Assembly (NCBI RefSeq): GCF_002102175.1
Contig: NZ_LQOX01000103.1
Span: 21,113-85,112 of the forward strand
Length of the DNA: 64,000 nucleotides
Reading direction: 5' to 3'
Origin: Mycobacterium gastri
GTDB lineage: Bacteria; Actinomycetota; Actinomycetes; Mycobacteriales; Mycobacteriaceae
The position numbers and the translations under genes were made by a program. Below, one piece after another: positions 36,275-44,848 of the stretch (position 1 is its first letter; every line of letters begins with the position of its first letter). Under the pieces are notes generated by a model. The model saw only the letters and a program-made list of their open reading frames with translations. It was not told where the DNA came from and made no database searches.

Positions 36275-38683
36275 CTAAATCGGCGGTCTGGCGCGGCCTT
36301 GCATGGCTTCCCAGACCCGCGACGGTGTCAGCGGCATGTCGGCGTGGCGAACTCCGAACGGCGCCAACGCATCCACCACCGCGTTCACCACTGCGGGCGG
36401 GGATCCGACGGTGGCCGACTCGCCGATGCCCTTGGCGCCGATCGGGTGATGCGGTGACGGCGTGACGGTGTGGCCGGTCTCCAGGTGCGGCACCTCGAGC
36501 GCGGTCGGGATCAGGTAGTCCATCAGCGAGCCGCCCAGGCAGTTGCCGTCCTGGTCGAAGGCGATCATCTCCATCAGCGCCATCCCGATTCCGTCGACGA
36601 CACCGCCGTGCACCTGGCCCTCGATGATCATCGGGTTGATCCGGGTGCCGCAGTCATCCACGGCCAGAAAGCGGCGCACCTTGACCACGCCGGTGCCCGG
36701 ATCGACGTCCACCACACAGAAATACGCGCCGTAGGGGTAGGTCAGGTTCGACGGGTTGTAGCACACCTCGGCGTCCAGCCCGCCCTCGATACCCTCCGGC
36801 AGATCACCGGCGCCGTGGGCACGCATCGCGATGTCGGCGATAGTCACCGACGCCGACGGGTCACCCTTGACGTGGAACTTGCCCTTCTCCCACTCCAGGT
36901 CGGCCACCGAGACTTCCAGCATGCCCGAGGCGATGATCTTGGCCTTGTCGCGCACCTTGCGAGCCACCAACGCCGCGGCCCCACCCGACACCGGGGTCGA
37001 GCGGCTACCATAAGTGCCCAGCCCGAACGGGGTCTGGTCGGTGTCGCCGTGCACCACCTCGATATCGTCGGGCGGGATGCCCAGCTCCTCCGCGACGATC
37101 TGCGCGAACGTCGTCTCATGACCCTGGCCCTGCGTCTGAACCGAAAGCCGCACAACGGCTTTGCCCGTCGGATGCACCCGCAGCTCGCAGCCGTCGGCCA
37201 TGCCGAGGCCGAGGATGTCCATGTCCTTGCGCGGCCCGGCGCCCACGGCCTCGGTGAAGAACGACATGCCGATGCCCATCAGCTCGCCTTGTTGCCGTCT
37301 GCGCCGTTGTTCCTCGCGTAACGCGTCGTAGCCGATCATGTCCATGGCCTTGCGCATGGTGGCCTCGTAGTCGCCCGAGTCGTACACCCAGCCGGTCTTG
37401 GTGGTGTACGGGAATTGCTCGGGCTTCAACAGATTTCGCAGCCGCAGCTCGGCCGGGTCCATCTTCAGCTCGTAGGCCAGACAGTCCACCAGCCGCTCGA
37501 CGAAATACACCGCCTCGGTGATCCGGAACGAGCACGCATAGGCCACCCCGCCGGGCGCCTTGTTGGTGTACACCGCCGTCATGTGGCAGTAGGCGGCTTC
37601 CAGGTCGTAGCTGCCGGTGAACACCCCGAAGAAACCGGCCGGGTACTTCGTCGGCGCCGCCTGGCCGTTGAACGCGCCGTGGTCGGCCAGCACGTTGGAC
37701 CGCAATGCCAGGATCTTGCCGTCCTTGGTGGCCGCGATCTCGCCGACCATGATGTAGTCGCGCGCGAAGCTGGTGGAGGTCAGGTTCTCGCTGCGGTCCT
37801 CCATCCACTTGACGGGCTTGCCCAGCAGCAGCGAGCCGACGATCGCGCACACATAGCCCGGGTAGATCGGCACCTTGTTGCCGAACCCGCCGCCGATGTC
37901 GGGCGAGATGACCCGGATCTTGTGTTCGGGAAGCCCCGCGACCAACGCATACAGCGTCCGGTGGGCGTGTGGTGCCTGCGACGTGGTCCACAGCGTCAGC
38001 TTTCCGCTGACCGGATCCAAATCGGCTACCGCACCGCAGGTTTCCATCGGAGCCGGGTGCACCCGCGGATAGACCATCTCCTGCTTAACGACGACGTCGG
38101 CCGTGGCGAAGACAGCCTCGGTGGCGGCCGCGTCGCCGGTCTCCCAGTCGAAGATGTGGTTGTCCTGCTTGCCCTCCAGGTCGCTGCGGATCACCGGCGC
38201 ATCGGGATCGAGCGCCTTGCGGACGTCGACAACCGGATCCAGCGGGTCGTACTCGACGTCGATCAGCTCCAGCGCATCGCGGGCCGAATACCGGTCGGCG
38301 GCAACGACGAACGCCACCTCCTGCCCCTGGAAGCGCACCTTGTCGGTGGCCAGCACGGCTTGCACGTCGCCCGCCAGCGTCGGCATCCAGGCCAGGCCCT
38401 TCTCGGCCAGGTCGGCACCGGTGACCACCGCCTTGACCTTCGGATGGGCCAAGGCCGCAGTGGTGTCGATGCTGACGATGCGGGCGTGCGCATAGGGGGA
38501 GCGCAGAATCGCCAGGTGCAGCATGCCGGGCAGCGTGACGTCGTCGACGTAGGTGCCGCGGCCGCGGATAAAACGCGGGTCCTCCTTGCGCAGCATCCGA
38601 CCGTGGCCGCAAGGCTTCTGGTCGTTGTCAACTGTGTCTTCGGGTGAGGGCGGGCGAGATGCCCCCTCTTTAAAGGTGGTCAT
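36275..38683 (-). CDS. coxL: Carbon monoxide dehydrogenase large subunit, form I
   Basis: CoxL holds the MoCu active site that oxidises CO to CO2. The 802-residue protein has RKEDPRFIRGRGTYVDDV at the N-terminus, PDIGGGFGNKVPIYPGY, and the active-site loop GGVAYACSFRITEAVY. The loop fits the form I signature AYxCSFR with the copper-binding Cys; form II enzymes have AYRGAGR. TQGQGHETTFAQIVAEELG and KGIGESATVGSPPAVVNA (catalytic Glu) complete the set. The ATG at 38683 overlaps the coxS stop as ATGA. The Arg seen before the Cys in Oligotropha CoxL is Ala here. Equivalent to Rv0373c. Confidence 0.93.
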   Translation of the reverse strand: MTTFKEGASRPPSPEDTVDNDQKPCGHGRMLRKEDPRFIRGRGTYVDDVTLPGMLHLAILRSPYAHARIVSIDTTAALAHPKVKAVVTGADLAEKGLAWMPTLAGDVQAVLATDKVRFQGQEVAFVVAADRYSARDALELIDVEYDPLDPVVDVRKALDPDAPVIRSDLEGKQDNHIFDWETGDAAATEAVFATADVVVKQEMVYPRVHPAPMETCGAVADLDPVSGKLTLWTTSQAPHAHRTLYALVAGLPEHKIRVISPDIGGGFGNKVPIYPGYVCAIVGSLLLGKPVKWMEDRSENLTSTSFARDYIMVGEIAATKDGKILALRSNVLADHGAFNGQAAPTKYPAGFFGVFTGSYDLEAAYCHMTAVYTNKAPGGVAYACSFRITEAVYFVERLVDCLAYELKMDPAELRLRNLLKPEQFPYTTKTGWVYDSGDYEATMRKAMDMIGYDALREEQRRRRQQGELMGIGMSFFTEAVGAGPRKDMDILGLGMADGCELRVHPTGKAVVRLSVQTQGQGHETTFAQIVAEELGIPPDDIEVVHGDTDQTPFGLGTYGSRSTPVSGGAAALVARKVRDKAKIIASGMLEVSVADLEWEKGKFHVKGDPSASVTIADIAMRAHGAGDLPEGIEGGLDAEVCYNPSNLTYPYGAYFCVVDVDPGTGVVKVRRFLAVDDCGTRINPMIIEGQVHGGVVDGIGMALMEMIAFDQDGNCLGGSLMDYLIPTALEVPHLETGHTVTPSPHHPIGAKGIGESATVGSPPAVVNAVVDALAPFGVRHADMPLTPSRVWEAMQGRARPPI

Positions 38684-39156
38684 GACTCGGCCTTTGCGGT
38701 CTGGTGCTGGGCGGCCCATTGGATGGAGCGCACGATTGTCGTGTATCCGGTGCACCGGCAGATCTGCCCGGAGATCGCCTCCCGGATGGTCTGCTCGTCG
38801 GGATTGGGGTTGCGGTCCAGCAGGGCCCGGGCGGTGATCATCATTCCCGGTGTGCAAAAGCCGCATTGCAACCCGTGGCAGCGCATAAACCCTTCTTGCA
38901 CCGGGTCGAGTGATCCGTCAACGGCCAAGCCCTCCACGGTCCGCACGCTGTGCCCGGATGCCATGACGGCCAGCATCGTGCACGACTTCACCGGGACGCC
39001 GTCGACGTCGACCACGCAGGTTCCACAGTTGCTGGTGTCACAGCCCCAGTGAGTTCCGGTGAGCCCCAACTGATCCCGGAGGAAATGCACCAGCAGCATC
39101 CGGGGTTCGACCTCGGCGGTGACCTGTTCGCCGTTGACGGTCATGGTTACCTGCAT
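38680..39156 (-). CDS. coxS: CO dehydrogenase small (iron-sulfur) subunit
   Basis: This 158-residue subunit carries two [2Fe-2S] clusters that move electrons from the Mo site to FAD. The plant-ferredoxin-type cluster cysteines appear in HWGCDTSNCGTCVVDVDG and VKSCTML. The second cluster cysteines are in GLQCGFCTPGM and GQICRCTGYTTI. It lies between coxM and coxL in the standard M-S-L order. The 61-bp gap from coxM is filled almost entirely by a dispersed repeat (39171-39220). Confidence 0.95.
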   Translation of the reverse strand: MQVTMTVNGEQVTAEVEPRMLLVHFLRDQLGLTGTHWGCDTSNCGTCVVDVDGVPVKSCTMLAVMASGHSVRTVEGLAVDGSLDPVQEGFMRCHGLQCGFCTPGMMITARALLDRNPNPDEQTIREAISGQICRCTGYTTIVRSIQWAAQHQTAKAES

Positions 39157-39170
39157 GGGCTTGCTCCTTT

Positions 39171-39220
39171 CTGGTGGCGACCCGCCGCGCCCGGCTCCGC
39201 CGCGCTTGCGATCGCCACTA
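39171..39220. repeat. Intergenic copy of the dispersed repeat found inside pta
   Basis: Read on the minus strand, this stretch begins CTAGTGGCGATCGCAAGCGC and matches the pta repeat unit with about three differences in 49 bases. It fills the coxM-coxS gap and supplies the coxM stop codon context (TAG at 39218-39220). GC-rich inverted portions could fold in the mRNA. Confidence 0.85.
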
Positions 39221-40108
39221 GTTCCCTTCCGGCTCAGGGATGTTGCGCACCCGCTCGGTCGCGGTGCGCAGCGTGCGGATGGTTAATTCGGAAGCCAAGT
39301 GCCGCTTGTACTCGGCGGTGCCGCGAACATCGGTTACCGGATCGCAGGCTTGGCTTGCTTGCCGGCCCGCCTCGGCGAAGGTTTCTTCGGTGACAGGGCG
39401 ACCCACCAAGGCCTGGGAAAGCTCTGCGAGCGCTGTCCTATTGGGATTCACCGCGGTGAGGCCCACCCGCGCGGCAGCTATGGTGTCGCCGTCGAGGGTG
39501 ATCGACGCACCGGCCGCGGTGACGGCCCAATCACCAACCCGCCGTTCAACTTTCGCATAGGCGCTGGAGGTGTTGTGCCGCACCGGGATTCGTACCTCGA
39601 CCAGGATCTCGTTGTGCGCCAACGCGGTCTCGTATGGTCCCACCATGAAGTCGTCGATCGCTATCTCACGCTCGCCCGACGGCCCCCGCGCCAGGCACAC
39701 CGCGTTCAGCACCGTGCACACCGTCGACAGGTCCTCGGCCGGATCGGCCTGACACAGCGAACCGCCCAGGGTGCCGCGGTTGCGGACCACCGGGTCGGCG
39801 ATCACGCGTTCGGCATCACGGAAGATCGGGCACACCGCCGCCAGCCGGTCCGACTCCAGGATCTCGCGGTGCCGGGTCATGGCGCCGATGCGAGCCAGGG
39901 TCGGGTCGGTGATCACGTATCCGAGTTCGGGCGCCAGGTCGTTGATGTCGACCAGATACTCCGGGTTGGCGATGCGCAGCTTCATCATCGGCAGCAGGCT
40001 GTGGCCGCCGGCGACCACTCGCGCCCCCTCCCCCAACCGATCCAGTAATCCGATGGCGTGGTCGACGCTGGTCGCACGCTCGTATTCAAAGGGCCCAGGT
40101 ACTTGCAT
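39218..40108 (-). CDS. coxM: CO dehydrogenase medium (FAD-binding) subunit
   Basis: This 296-residue flavoprotein subunit passes electrons from the CoxS clusters to quinone. FAD-binding segments are VVAGGHSLLPMMKLR near residue 35 and the TLGGSLCQADPAEDLST loop near residue 110. The C-terminal CO_deh_flav_C domain includes AAARVGLTAVNPNRTAL. Its stop codon lies at the edge of the dispersed repeat. It follows the XdhC-type gene by 31 bp. Equivalent to Rv0375c. Confidence 0.95.
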   Translation of the reverse strand: MQVPGPFEYERATSVDHAIGLLDRLGEGARVVAGGHSLLPMMKLRIANPEYLVDINDLAPELGYVITDPTLARIGAMTRHREILESDRLAAVCPIFRDAERVIADPVVRNRGTLGGSLCQADPAEDLSTVCTVLNAVCLARGPSGEREIAIDDFMVGPYETALAHNEILVEVRIPVRHNTSSAYAKVERRVGDWAVTAAGASITLDGDTIAAARVGLTAVNPNRTALAELSQALVGRPVTEETFAEAGRQASQACDPVTDVRGTAEYKRHLASELTIRTLRTATERVRNIPEPEGN

Positions 40109-40139
40109 GCGCCCAGTGTCAGCCGCTGCTCGACGAGCG

Positions 40140-41300
40140 TCAATATCGACTTAAGTGATCGCTGAACTCGCCTTCTACCTGCGCGTCATGGTGGATCCGA
40201 CCGTCGGTCTCGACCAGCGGGCGCCCGCCGCCGCCCCACCGCCGGGCGATGATGTCCGCGGCGATCGACACCGCCGTCTCCTCGGGTGTACGCGCGCCCA
40301 GGTCCAGCCCGATCGGGCTGGACAACCGGCTCAGTTCGGCGTCGGTCAGCCCGACCGCCCGCAGCCGCTGCACCCGGTCGTCATGCGTCCGGCGCGATCC
40401 CATCGCCCCCACATACCCGACCCGGGGCAGGCGCAGCGCCACCTCGAGCACCGGGACGTCGAATTTCGGATCGTGGGTGAGCACGCAGATCACGGTGCGC
40501 TCGTCGACGGCACCGGCCTGCGCCTGGGCGGCCAGATAGCGGTGTGGCCACTCGACGACGACCTCGTCGGCCGTCGGAAAGCGCGCCGCCGTGGCAAAGA
40601 CGGCGCGAGCGTCGCAGACGGTGACCCGATAGCCCAGGAACGATCCCTGCCGCGCCAGGGCGGCGGCGAAGTCGATCGCGCCGAACACCAGCATCCGCGG
40701 GCGCGGCGCGTAGCTGGACACGAAGACCTCCATGCCTTCGCCCCGGCGTTGCCCGTCGGGGCCGTACTCGAGAATTTCGTTGCGCCCCAGTGCAAGCAGA
40801 CCGCGCGCGTCGTCGGTGACCGCAGCGTCGGCACGCTCGGAGCCGAGCGATCCGGCAATCGCGTCGGGATGCACGACAAGCCGTCGGCCAACCCATTGTG
40901 TGTCCGGGTGGGTGATCACGGTCGCGACCGCCACCGGCCGATGGGCCGCGATGTCCCCGGCCACCGCACCGAGTTCGGGAAACGTTGACTGCGAGACGGA
41001 TTCGACGAAGACATCGATAATGCCGCCACAGGTCAGGCCCACCGCGAAGGCGTCGTCGTCGCTGAACCCATAACGTTCCAGCCGCGGTGTCCCGGTGCGT
41101 ACCACCTCGGTGGCAAGTTCGTAGACAGCACCTTCCACGCAACCACCCGACACCGAGCCACTTACCGAACCGTCGGGCGCCACCACCATCGCCGCACCCG
41201 GGGGCCGGGGCGCGGACCGCAATGTCCGCACGACCGTCGCCAACCCCGCGGTATCACCGGCGTGCCAGATCGACAGCAGCTCGGCAAGCACGTCACGCAC
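40140..41300 (-). CDS. XdhC/CoxF-family molybdenum cofactor maturation protein
   Basis: This 386-residue protein is a full-length XdhC: VVRTLRSAPRPPGAAMVVAP, SGSVSGGCVEGAVYELA, GLTCGGIIDVFVE in the N-terminal domain, and the Rossmann-type C-terminal domain with MLVFGAIDFAAALARQGSFLGY, VTHDPKFD-like LTHDPKFDVPVLEVAL, YVGAMGSRRTHDDR and PIGLDLGARTPEETAVSIAADI. It is the first gene of the cox operon and starts with GTG at 41300. It is divergent from the LysR gene. Equivalent to Rv0376c. With 35396-36271 the cluster has two XdhC paralogues. Confidence 0.92.
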   Translation of the reverse strand: MRDVLAELLSIWHAGDTAGLATVVRTLRSAPRPPGAAMVVAPDGSVSGSVSGGCVEGAVYELATEVVRTGTPRLERYGFSDDDAFAVGLTCGGIIDVFVESVSQSTFPELGAVAGDIAAHRPVAVATVITHPDTQWVGRRLVVHPDAIAGSLGSERADAAVTDDARGLLALGRNEILEYGPDGQRRGEGMEVFVSSYAPRPRMLVFGAIDFAAALARQGSFLGYRVTVCDARAVFATAARFPTADEVVVEWPHRYLAAQAQAGAVDERTVICVLTHDPKFDVPVLEVALRLPRVGYVGAMGSRRTHDDRVQRLRAVGLTDAELSRLSSPIGLDLGARTPEETAVSIAADIIARRWGGGGRPLVETDGRIHHDAQVEGEFSDHLSRY

Positions 41301-41333
41301 CCCTTTAAACTAGGCCAGAAGTAGGCTCTTTCC

Positions 41334-42299
41334 ATGACTCCGGCTCAACTTCGGGCCTATTCGGCAGTGGTGCGGCTGGGCTCGGTGCGGGCGGCCGCCG
41401 CAGAGCTCGGCCTCTCCGATGCCGGGGTCTCCATGCACATCGCGGCGTTGCGCAAGGAGCTCGACGACCAACTGTTCACCAGGACCGGCGCCGGGTTGGC
41501 GTTCACCCCCGGCGGGCTGCGGCTGGCGAGCCGGGCAGTGGAAATCCTGGGCCTCCAGCAACAAACGGCGATCGAGGTCACCGAGGCCGCCCACGGCCGC
41601 CGGCTGCTGCGCATCGCCGCGTCCAGCACCTTCGCCGAGCACGCGGCACCGGGCTTGATCGAGCTGTTCTCGTCTCGAGCCGACGACCTGTCCGTCGAGT
41701 TGAGCGTGCATCCGACGAGCCGATTCCGCGACCTGATTCTGTCGCGGGCGGTTGACATCGCCATCGGCCCGGCCAGTGAAAGCCGCCGCGGCGCCGACGG
41801 TTCGCTATTCGTGCGGCCCTTTCTGAAGTATCAGATCATCACTGTCGTGGCACCCAACAGCCCACTGGCCGTTGGTATTCCGACGCCCGCGTTGTTGCGC
41901 CAGCAGCAGTGGATGCTTGGTCCCCCGGCGGGGAGCGTGGACGGTGAGATCGCAACCATGTTGCGGGACTTGGCGATTCCAGAGTCACAGCAGCGAATTT
42001 TTCAGAGCGATGCCGCTGCCCTCGAGGAGATCCGGCGAGTCGGTGGCGTCGCGCTGACCATCGGCTTCGCGGTCGCCAAGGACCTGGCCGCCGGACGGTT
42101 GGTGCATGTGACCGGTCCGGGACTGGATAGGTCCGGCGAGTGGTGTGCCTCGACGTTGGCGCCCTCGGCCCGTCAGCCCGCGGTGTCCGAACTGGTCCGG
42201 TTCATCACCACCCCGCGGTGCACCCAGGCGATGATCCGCGGCAGCGGGGTCGGCGTGGCGCGGTTCCGTCCGAAGGTCCACGTCACCTTATGGAGTTAG
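41334..42299 (+). CDS. LysR-family regulator, probable controller of the cox operon
   Basis: This 321-residue LysR protein has an N-terminal helix-turn-helix (LRAYSAVVRLGSVRAAAAEL, then SDAGVSMHIAALRKELDDQL) and a periplasmic-binding-type effector domain (LLRIAASSTFAEHAAPGLI, VVAPNSPLAVG). It is divergent from the first cox gene with only 33 bp between starts, the classic LysR arrangement, so it probably controls CO dehydrogenase expression and its own. The effector is unknown. Equivalent to Rv0377. Confidence 0.92.
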   Translation: MTPAQLRAYSAVVRLGSVRAAAAELGLSDAGVSMHIAALRKELDDQLFTRTGAGLAFTPGGLRLASRAVEILGLQQQTAIEVTEAAHGRRLLRIAASSTFAEHAAPGLIELFSSRADDLSVELSVHPTSRFRDLILSRAVDIAIGPASESRRGADGSLFVRPFLKYQIITVVAPNSPLAVGIPTPALLRQQQWMLGPPAGSVDGEIATMLRDLAIPESQQRIFQSDAAALEEIRRVGGVALTIGFAVAKDLAAGRLVHVTGPGLDRSGEWCASTLAPSARQPAVSELVRFITTPRCTQAMIRGSGVGVARFRPKVHVTLWS

Positions 42300-42316
42300 C
42301 TATACGCTTTACCCCC

Positions 42317-42535
42317 ATGAGCGTGTACAAGGTGATCGACATCATCGGGACCAGCCCGACCTCCTGGGAGCAGGCCGCGGCGGAGGCGGTGCAGCGGGCG
42401 CGGGAAAGCGTCGACGACATCCGGGTGGCCCGGGTCATCGAGCAGGACATGTCGGTGGACTCGAGCGGCAAGATCACCTTCCGGATCAAGCTCGAGATCT
42501 CGTTCAAGATGAGGCCGGCCAAACCACGCGACTAG
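42317..42535 (+). CDS. secE2: Dodecin (Rv0379-like)
   Basis: This 72-residue protein is a dodecin, a small flavin- and CoA-binding protein that forms hollow dodecamers and stores or buffers FMN/FAD. It shows the YKVIDIIGTSPTSWEQAAAE strand-helix, ESVDDIRVARVIEQDMSVD and the final FRIKLEISFKM strand. The name secE2 in M. tuberculosis is historical and misleading. It starts 17 bp after the LysR stop, so it may be cotranscribed. Flavin storage next to a flavoprotein oxidase cluster may be coincidental. Confidence 0.93.
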   Translation: MSVYKVIDIIGTSPTSWEQAAAEAVQRARESVDDIRVARVIEQDMSVDSSGKITFRIKLEISFKMRPAKPRD

Positions 42536-42580
42536 GCCTGAGCCGAGCTATTGCGGTTGTCGGGCCGTTGCGCCCGCGGC

Positions 42581-42762
42581 TTCGAGTGTGCTCAGAGGGC
42601 TTCGACTGTGCGCGTGTGGCCGTCGGGCCGTCGCGCGTCTGGCTTCGACTGTGCGCGTGTGGCTTTGAGTGTGCATCCACGGCTTTGACCGTGTACTCAG
42701 GGCTGGGGATTCGCTCCGACGACGCCCACAGCGCGCACTCGACGCCCTCACCGCACACTCGA
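42581..42762. repeat. TCGAnTGTGC repeat cluster between convergent genes
   Basis: At least four direct copies of a TTCGA(G/C)TGTGC-like motif occur (42581, 42601, 42643 and 42665), plus a fifth, weaker copy near 42685. Two inverted copies, GCGCACTCGA (42733-42742) and GCACACTCGA (42753-42762), face them just before the stop of the RNA methyltransferase gene. Direct and inverted copies can pair to form long-range stems. The 228-bp gap has no gene and probably acts as a bidirectional terminator or is a mobile intergenic repeat. Confidence 0.7.
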
Positions 42763-42763
42763 T

Positions 42764-43408
42764 TCACCAAGCCCGCGACAAGTCGGCATGCTCCCTGATC
42801 CACGCGTGCATCGCGATCCCGGCGGCCACGCCGGCGTTGATGCTGCGGGTCGAGCCGAACTGGGCGATCGACACCGTGATCGACGCCCCGGCGCGGGCGT
42901 CGTCGGTGATGCCGGGTCCTTCCTGACCGAACACCAGCAAGCACTCCCGCGGCAGCGTCGTCTGCTCCAGCCGCGCCGCCCCGGGGACGTTGTCGACGGC
43001 GACCACCGTCAAACCGGCGCCCACGGCGAAGTCGAGCAACTCGGCGGTGCTGTCGTGGTGGCGCAACCGCTGGTAGCGGTCGGTCACCATGGCGCCACGA
43101 CGGTTCCAGCGGCGACGGCCGACGATGTGCACGGTGTCCACCGCGAACGCGTTGGCGGTGCGCACCACCGAACCGATGTTGGCGTCGTGGCCGAAGTTCT
43201 CGATCGCCACATGCAGCGGGTGCCGGCGAGTATCGATGTCGGCGACGATCGCCTCCCGGGTCCAATACCGGTAGGCGTCGACGACATTGCGAGTATCGCC
43301 GTCGCGCAACAACTCTGGGTCATACCGCAGGTCGTCGGGCAAATCACCTACCCAGGGGCCGACGCCGCCGGCCGGCGCCGCCCACTCAGTGGGCCCCGCT
43401 TCGTTCAT
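42764..43408 (-). CDS. SpoU/TrmH-family RNA 2'-O-methyltransferase (Rv0380c-like)
   Basis: This 214-residue SPOUT methyltransferase has the three knot motifs. These are HPLHVAIENFGHDANIGSVVRTANAF (motif 1, Asn and Arg), LLVFGQEGPGITDDA (motif 2) and VSIAQFGSTRSINAGVAAGIAM (motif 3). It would methylate the 2'-OH of a tRNA or rRNA nucleotide; the target is not evident. The ATG at 43408 overlaps the upstream lipoprotein stop (ATGA) and is preferred to the GTG at 43420. Confidence 0.9.
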   Translation of the reverse strand: MNEAGPTEWAAPAGGVGPWVGDLPDDLRYDPELLRDGDTRNVVDAYRYWTREAIVADIDTRRHPLHVAIENFGHDANIGSVVRTANAFAVDTVHIVGRRRWNRRGAMVTDRYQRLRHHDSTAELLDFAVGAGLTVVAVDNVPGAARLEQTTLPRECLLVFGQEGPGITDDARAGASITVSIAQFGSTRSINAGVAAGIAMHAWIREHADLSRAW

Positions 43409-44298
43409 CGCGACGTCCACACCGCGGCGTGCGTGCCCACGATCGCCACCGTCGCATACAGCAGCGCCTGGTTGATTTCACCCTGGGTGCACAGCGACGC
43501 GTCGAGGTGTACGGCGTCGCGGGACGCATCCGGCAGGATCAGCACCGATGCGCCGTAGGTCGCACACGCCGGGCTCAATCCGCGGCCGGGCAACGTCGGC
43601 GCCGCGAGCAGCATCATCGGCCCGCCGCGGGCAGCGGAGTCGTCGCGATACCGGGTCGCCGGCGCATCGGCCGTCAACCCCAGCAGCATGTAGCCGTTGC
43701 CCGCGAATGCCGTCGGGTCCCCGAGCTGGGCCTTGGTCACCGGCGTACCGTCGGCGCGCCAGGCCGACAGGCTGGTGGTCTTGACCACCAGACCGGTGTC
43801 GTTCTGATTCGTCGGCAGCATCCCCACCGGAAATGCGGCCGGATAAGCCGCCGCGGTATTGGCGATCCGATCATGAGGCGAATAGGCATACACACCGCGC
43901 ACCGCGCTGCGGTCGGTCAGTGGGCCCAGGCAGACCGTCCCGGTGAGCCGGTCGGGTGGCGCCGACAGCGGCTTGGCGATATCGCGCACCTTGGTCACCG
44001 CGTCGTCGCAGCTGCCGAGGCCGGTCGATTCCAGCGGATGGGCCAGGGCGCCGTAGAGGCCGTAGCGAACGTCCTCGGGTTTGGCGTGGGGCGCATGGGG
44101 GTCGCTCGGCGACGCATCGACGTCGACCAGCACATAGTCACCGGACCAGCGCAGATTCGACACCGCCATGTTCCACCCCAGCACCGACAGCGACTCGCCC
44201 AGCCGGGCGCTCCGGGCGCCGTAGATGCGATCCGGTGTCGAATGGGAGCAAGCCACCAGACACGCCAACGCCACGATCAGCGCAACCAGAACACGCAC
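43405..44298 (-). CDS. Predicted lipoprotein (Rv0381c-like)
   Basis: From a GTG at 44298 the 297-residue product begins with a lipoprotein signal (hydrophobic VLVALIVALACLVAC) and a lipobox LVAC at residues 14-17, so Cys17 would be lipidated and the protein anchored on the outer face of the membrane. The mature part has cysteines at GSCDDAV, TVCLGPL, PACATYG and SLCTQGE and no catalytic motif known to me. A hydrophobic segment at the very C-terminus (INQALLYATVAIVGTHAAV) could contact the membrane. It starts 10 bp after the pyrE stop. Confidence 0.78.
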   Translation of the reverse strand: MRVLVALIVALACLVACSHSTPDRIYGARSARLGESLSVLGWNMAVSNLRWSGDYVLVDVDASPSDPHAPHAKPEDVRYGLYGALAHPLESTGLGSCDDAVTKVRDIAKPLSAPPDRLTGTVCLGPLTDRSAVRGVYAYSPHDRIANTAAAYPAAFPVGMLPTNQNDTGLVVKTTSLSAWRADGTPVTKAQLGDPTAFAGNGYMLLGLTADAPATRYRDDSAARGGPMMLLAAPTLPGRGLSPACATYGASVLILPDASRDAVHLDASLCTQGEINQALLYATVAIVGTHAAVWTSR

Positions 44299-44308
44299 CG
44301 CCGGCGGC

Positions 44309-44848
44309 CTAGCCCAGCCCCAGGTCGGCAAGCCCCAGCACGCTGCGGTACGGCAGACCCGCGGCCTCGATCGCCTCCGCGGCACCGGTGGCGCGGTCCA
44401 CGACAGTGGCCACGCCGACCACCTCGCCTCCGGCATCTTGGACGGCGTGCACCGCCGTCAGCGCGGAGTTGCCCGTGGTACTGGTGTCCTCGACCACCAG
44501 GACCCGCTGACCGGACACCTCGGATCCCTCGATAAGTCGTTGCAGGCCATGGGTTTTCGCCGACTTGCGGACGACGAACGCGTCGATCGGGCGACCGGGC
44601 GCGTGCATGATGGCGGTCGCCACCGGGTCGGCGCCGAGCGTCAGGCCGCCGACGAGCGCATAGTCCCAGTCGGCGGTGAGTTCACGCATCAACCTGCCGA
44701 TCAATGCCGACGCCCGGTGATGCAGGGTGGCGCGGCGCAGGTCGACGTAATAGTCGGCCTGTTTGCCCGACGACAGCGTGACCCGGCCATGCACCACCGA
44801 CAACCGGCGCACCAGCTCGGCGAGCTCGCCGCGGTCAGCTTCGGCCAC
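44309..44848 (-). CDS. pyrE: Orotate phosphoribosyltransferase
   Basis: PyrE joins orotate and PRPP to make OMP in pyrimidine synthesis. The 179-residue protein has VTLSSGKQADYYVDLRR, VGGLTLGADPVATAI, FVVRKSAKTHGLQRLIEG (catalytic Lys region) and the PRPP-binding VLVVEDTSTTGNSAL with the consecutive acidic residues. The GTG at 44848 gives the same length as the M. tuberculosis enzyme; a GTG at 44863 is an alternative. It overlaps the SDR stop by 14 bp. Equivalent to Rv0382c. Confidence 0.93.
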   Translation of the reverse strand: MAEADRGELAELVRRLSVVHGRVTLSSGKQADYYVDLRRATLHHRASALIGRLMRELTADWDYALVGGLTLGADPVATAIMHAPGRPIDAFVVRKSAKTHGLQRLIEGSEVSGQRVLVVEDTSTTGNSALTAVHAVQDAGGEVVGVATVVDRATGAAEAIEAAGLPYRSVLGLADLGLG

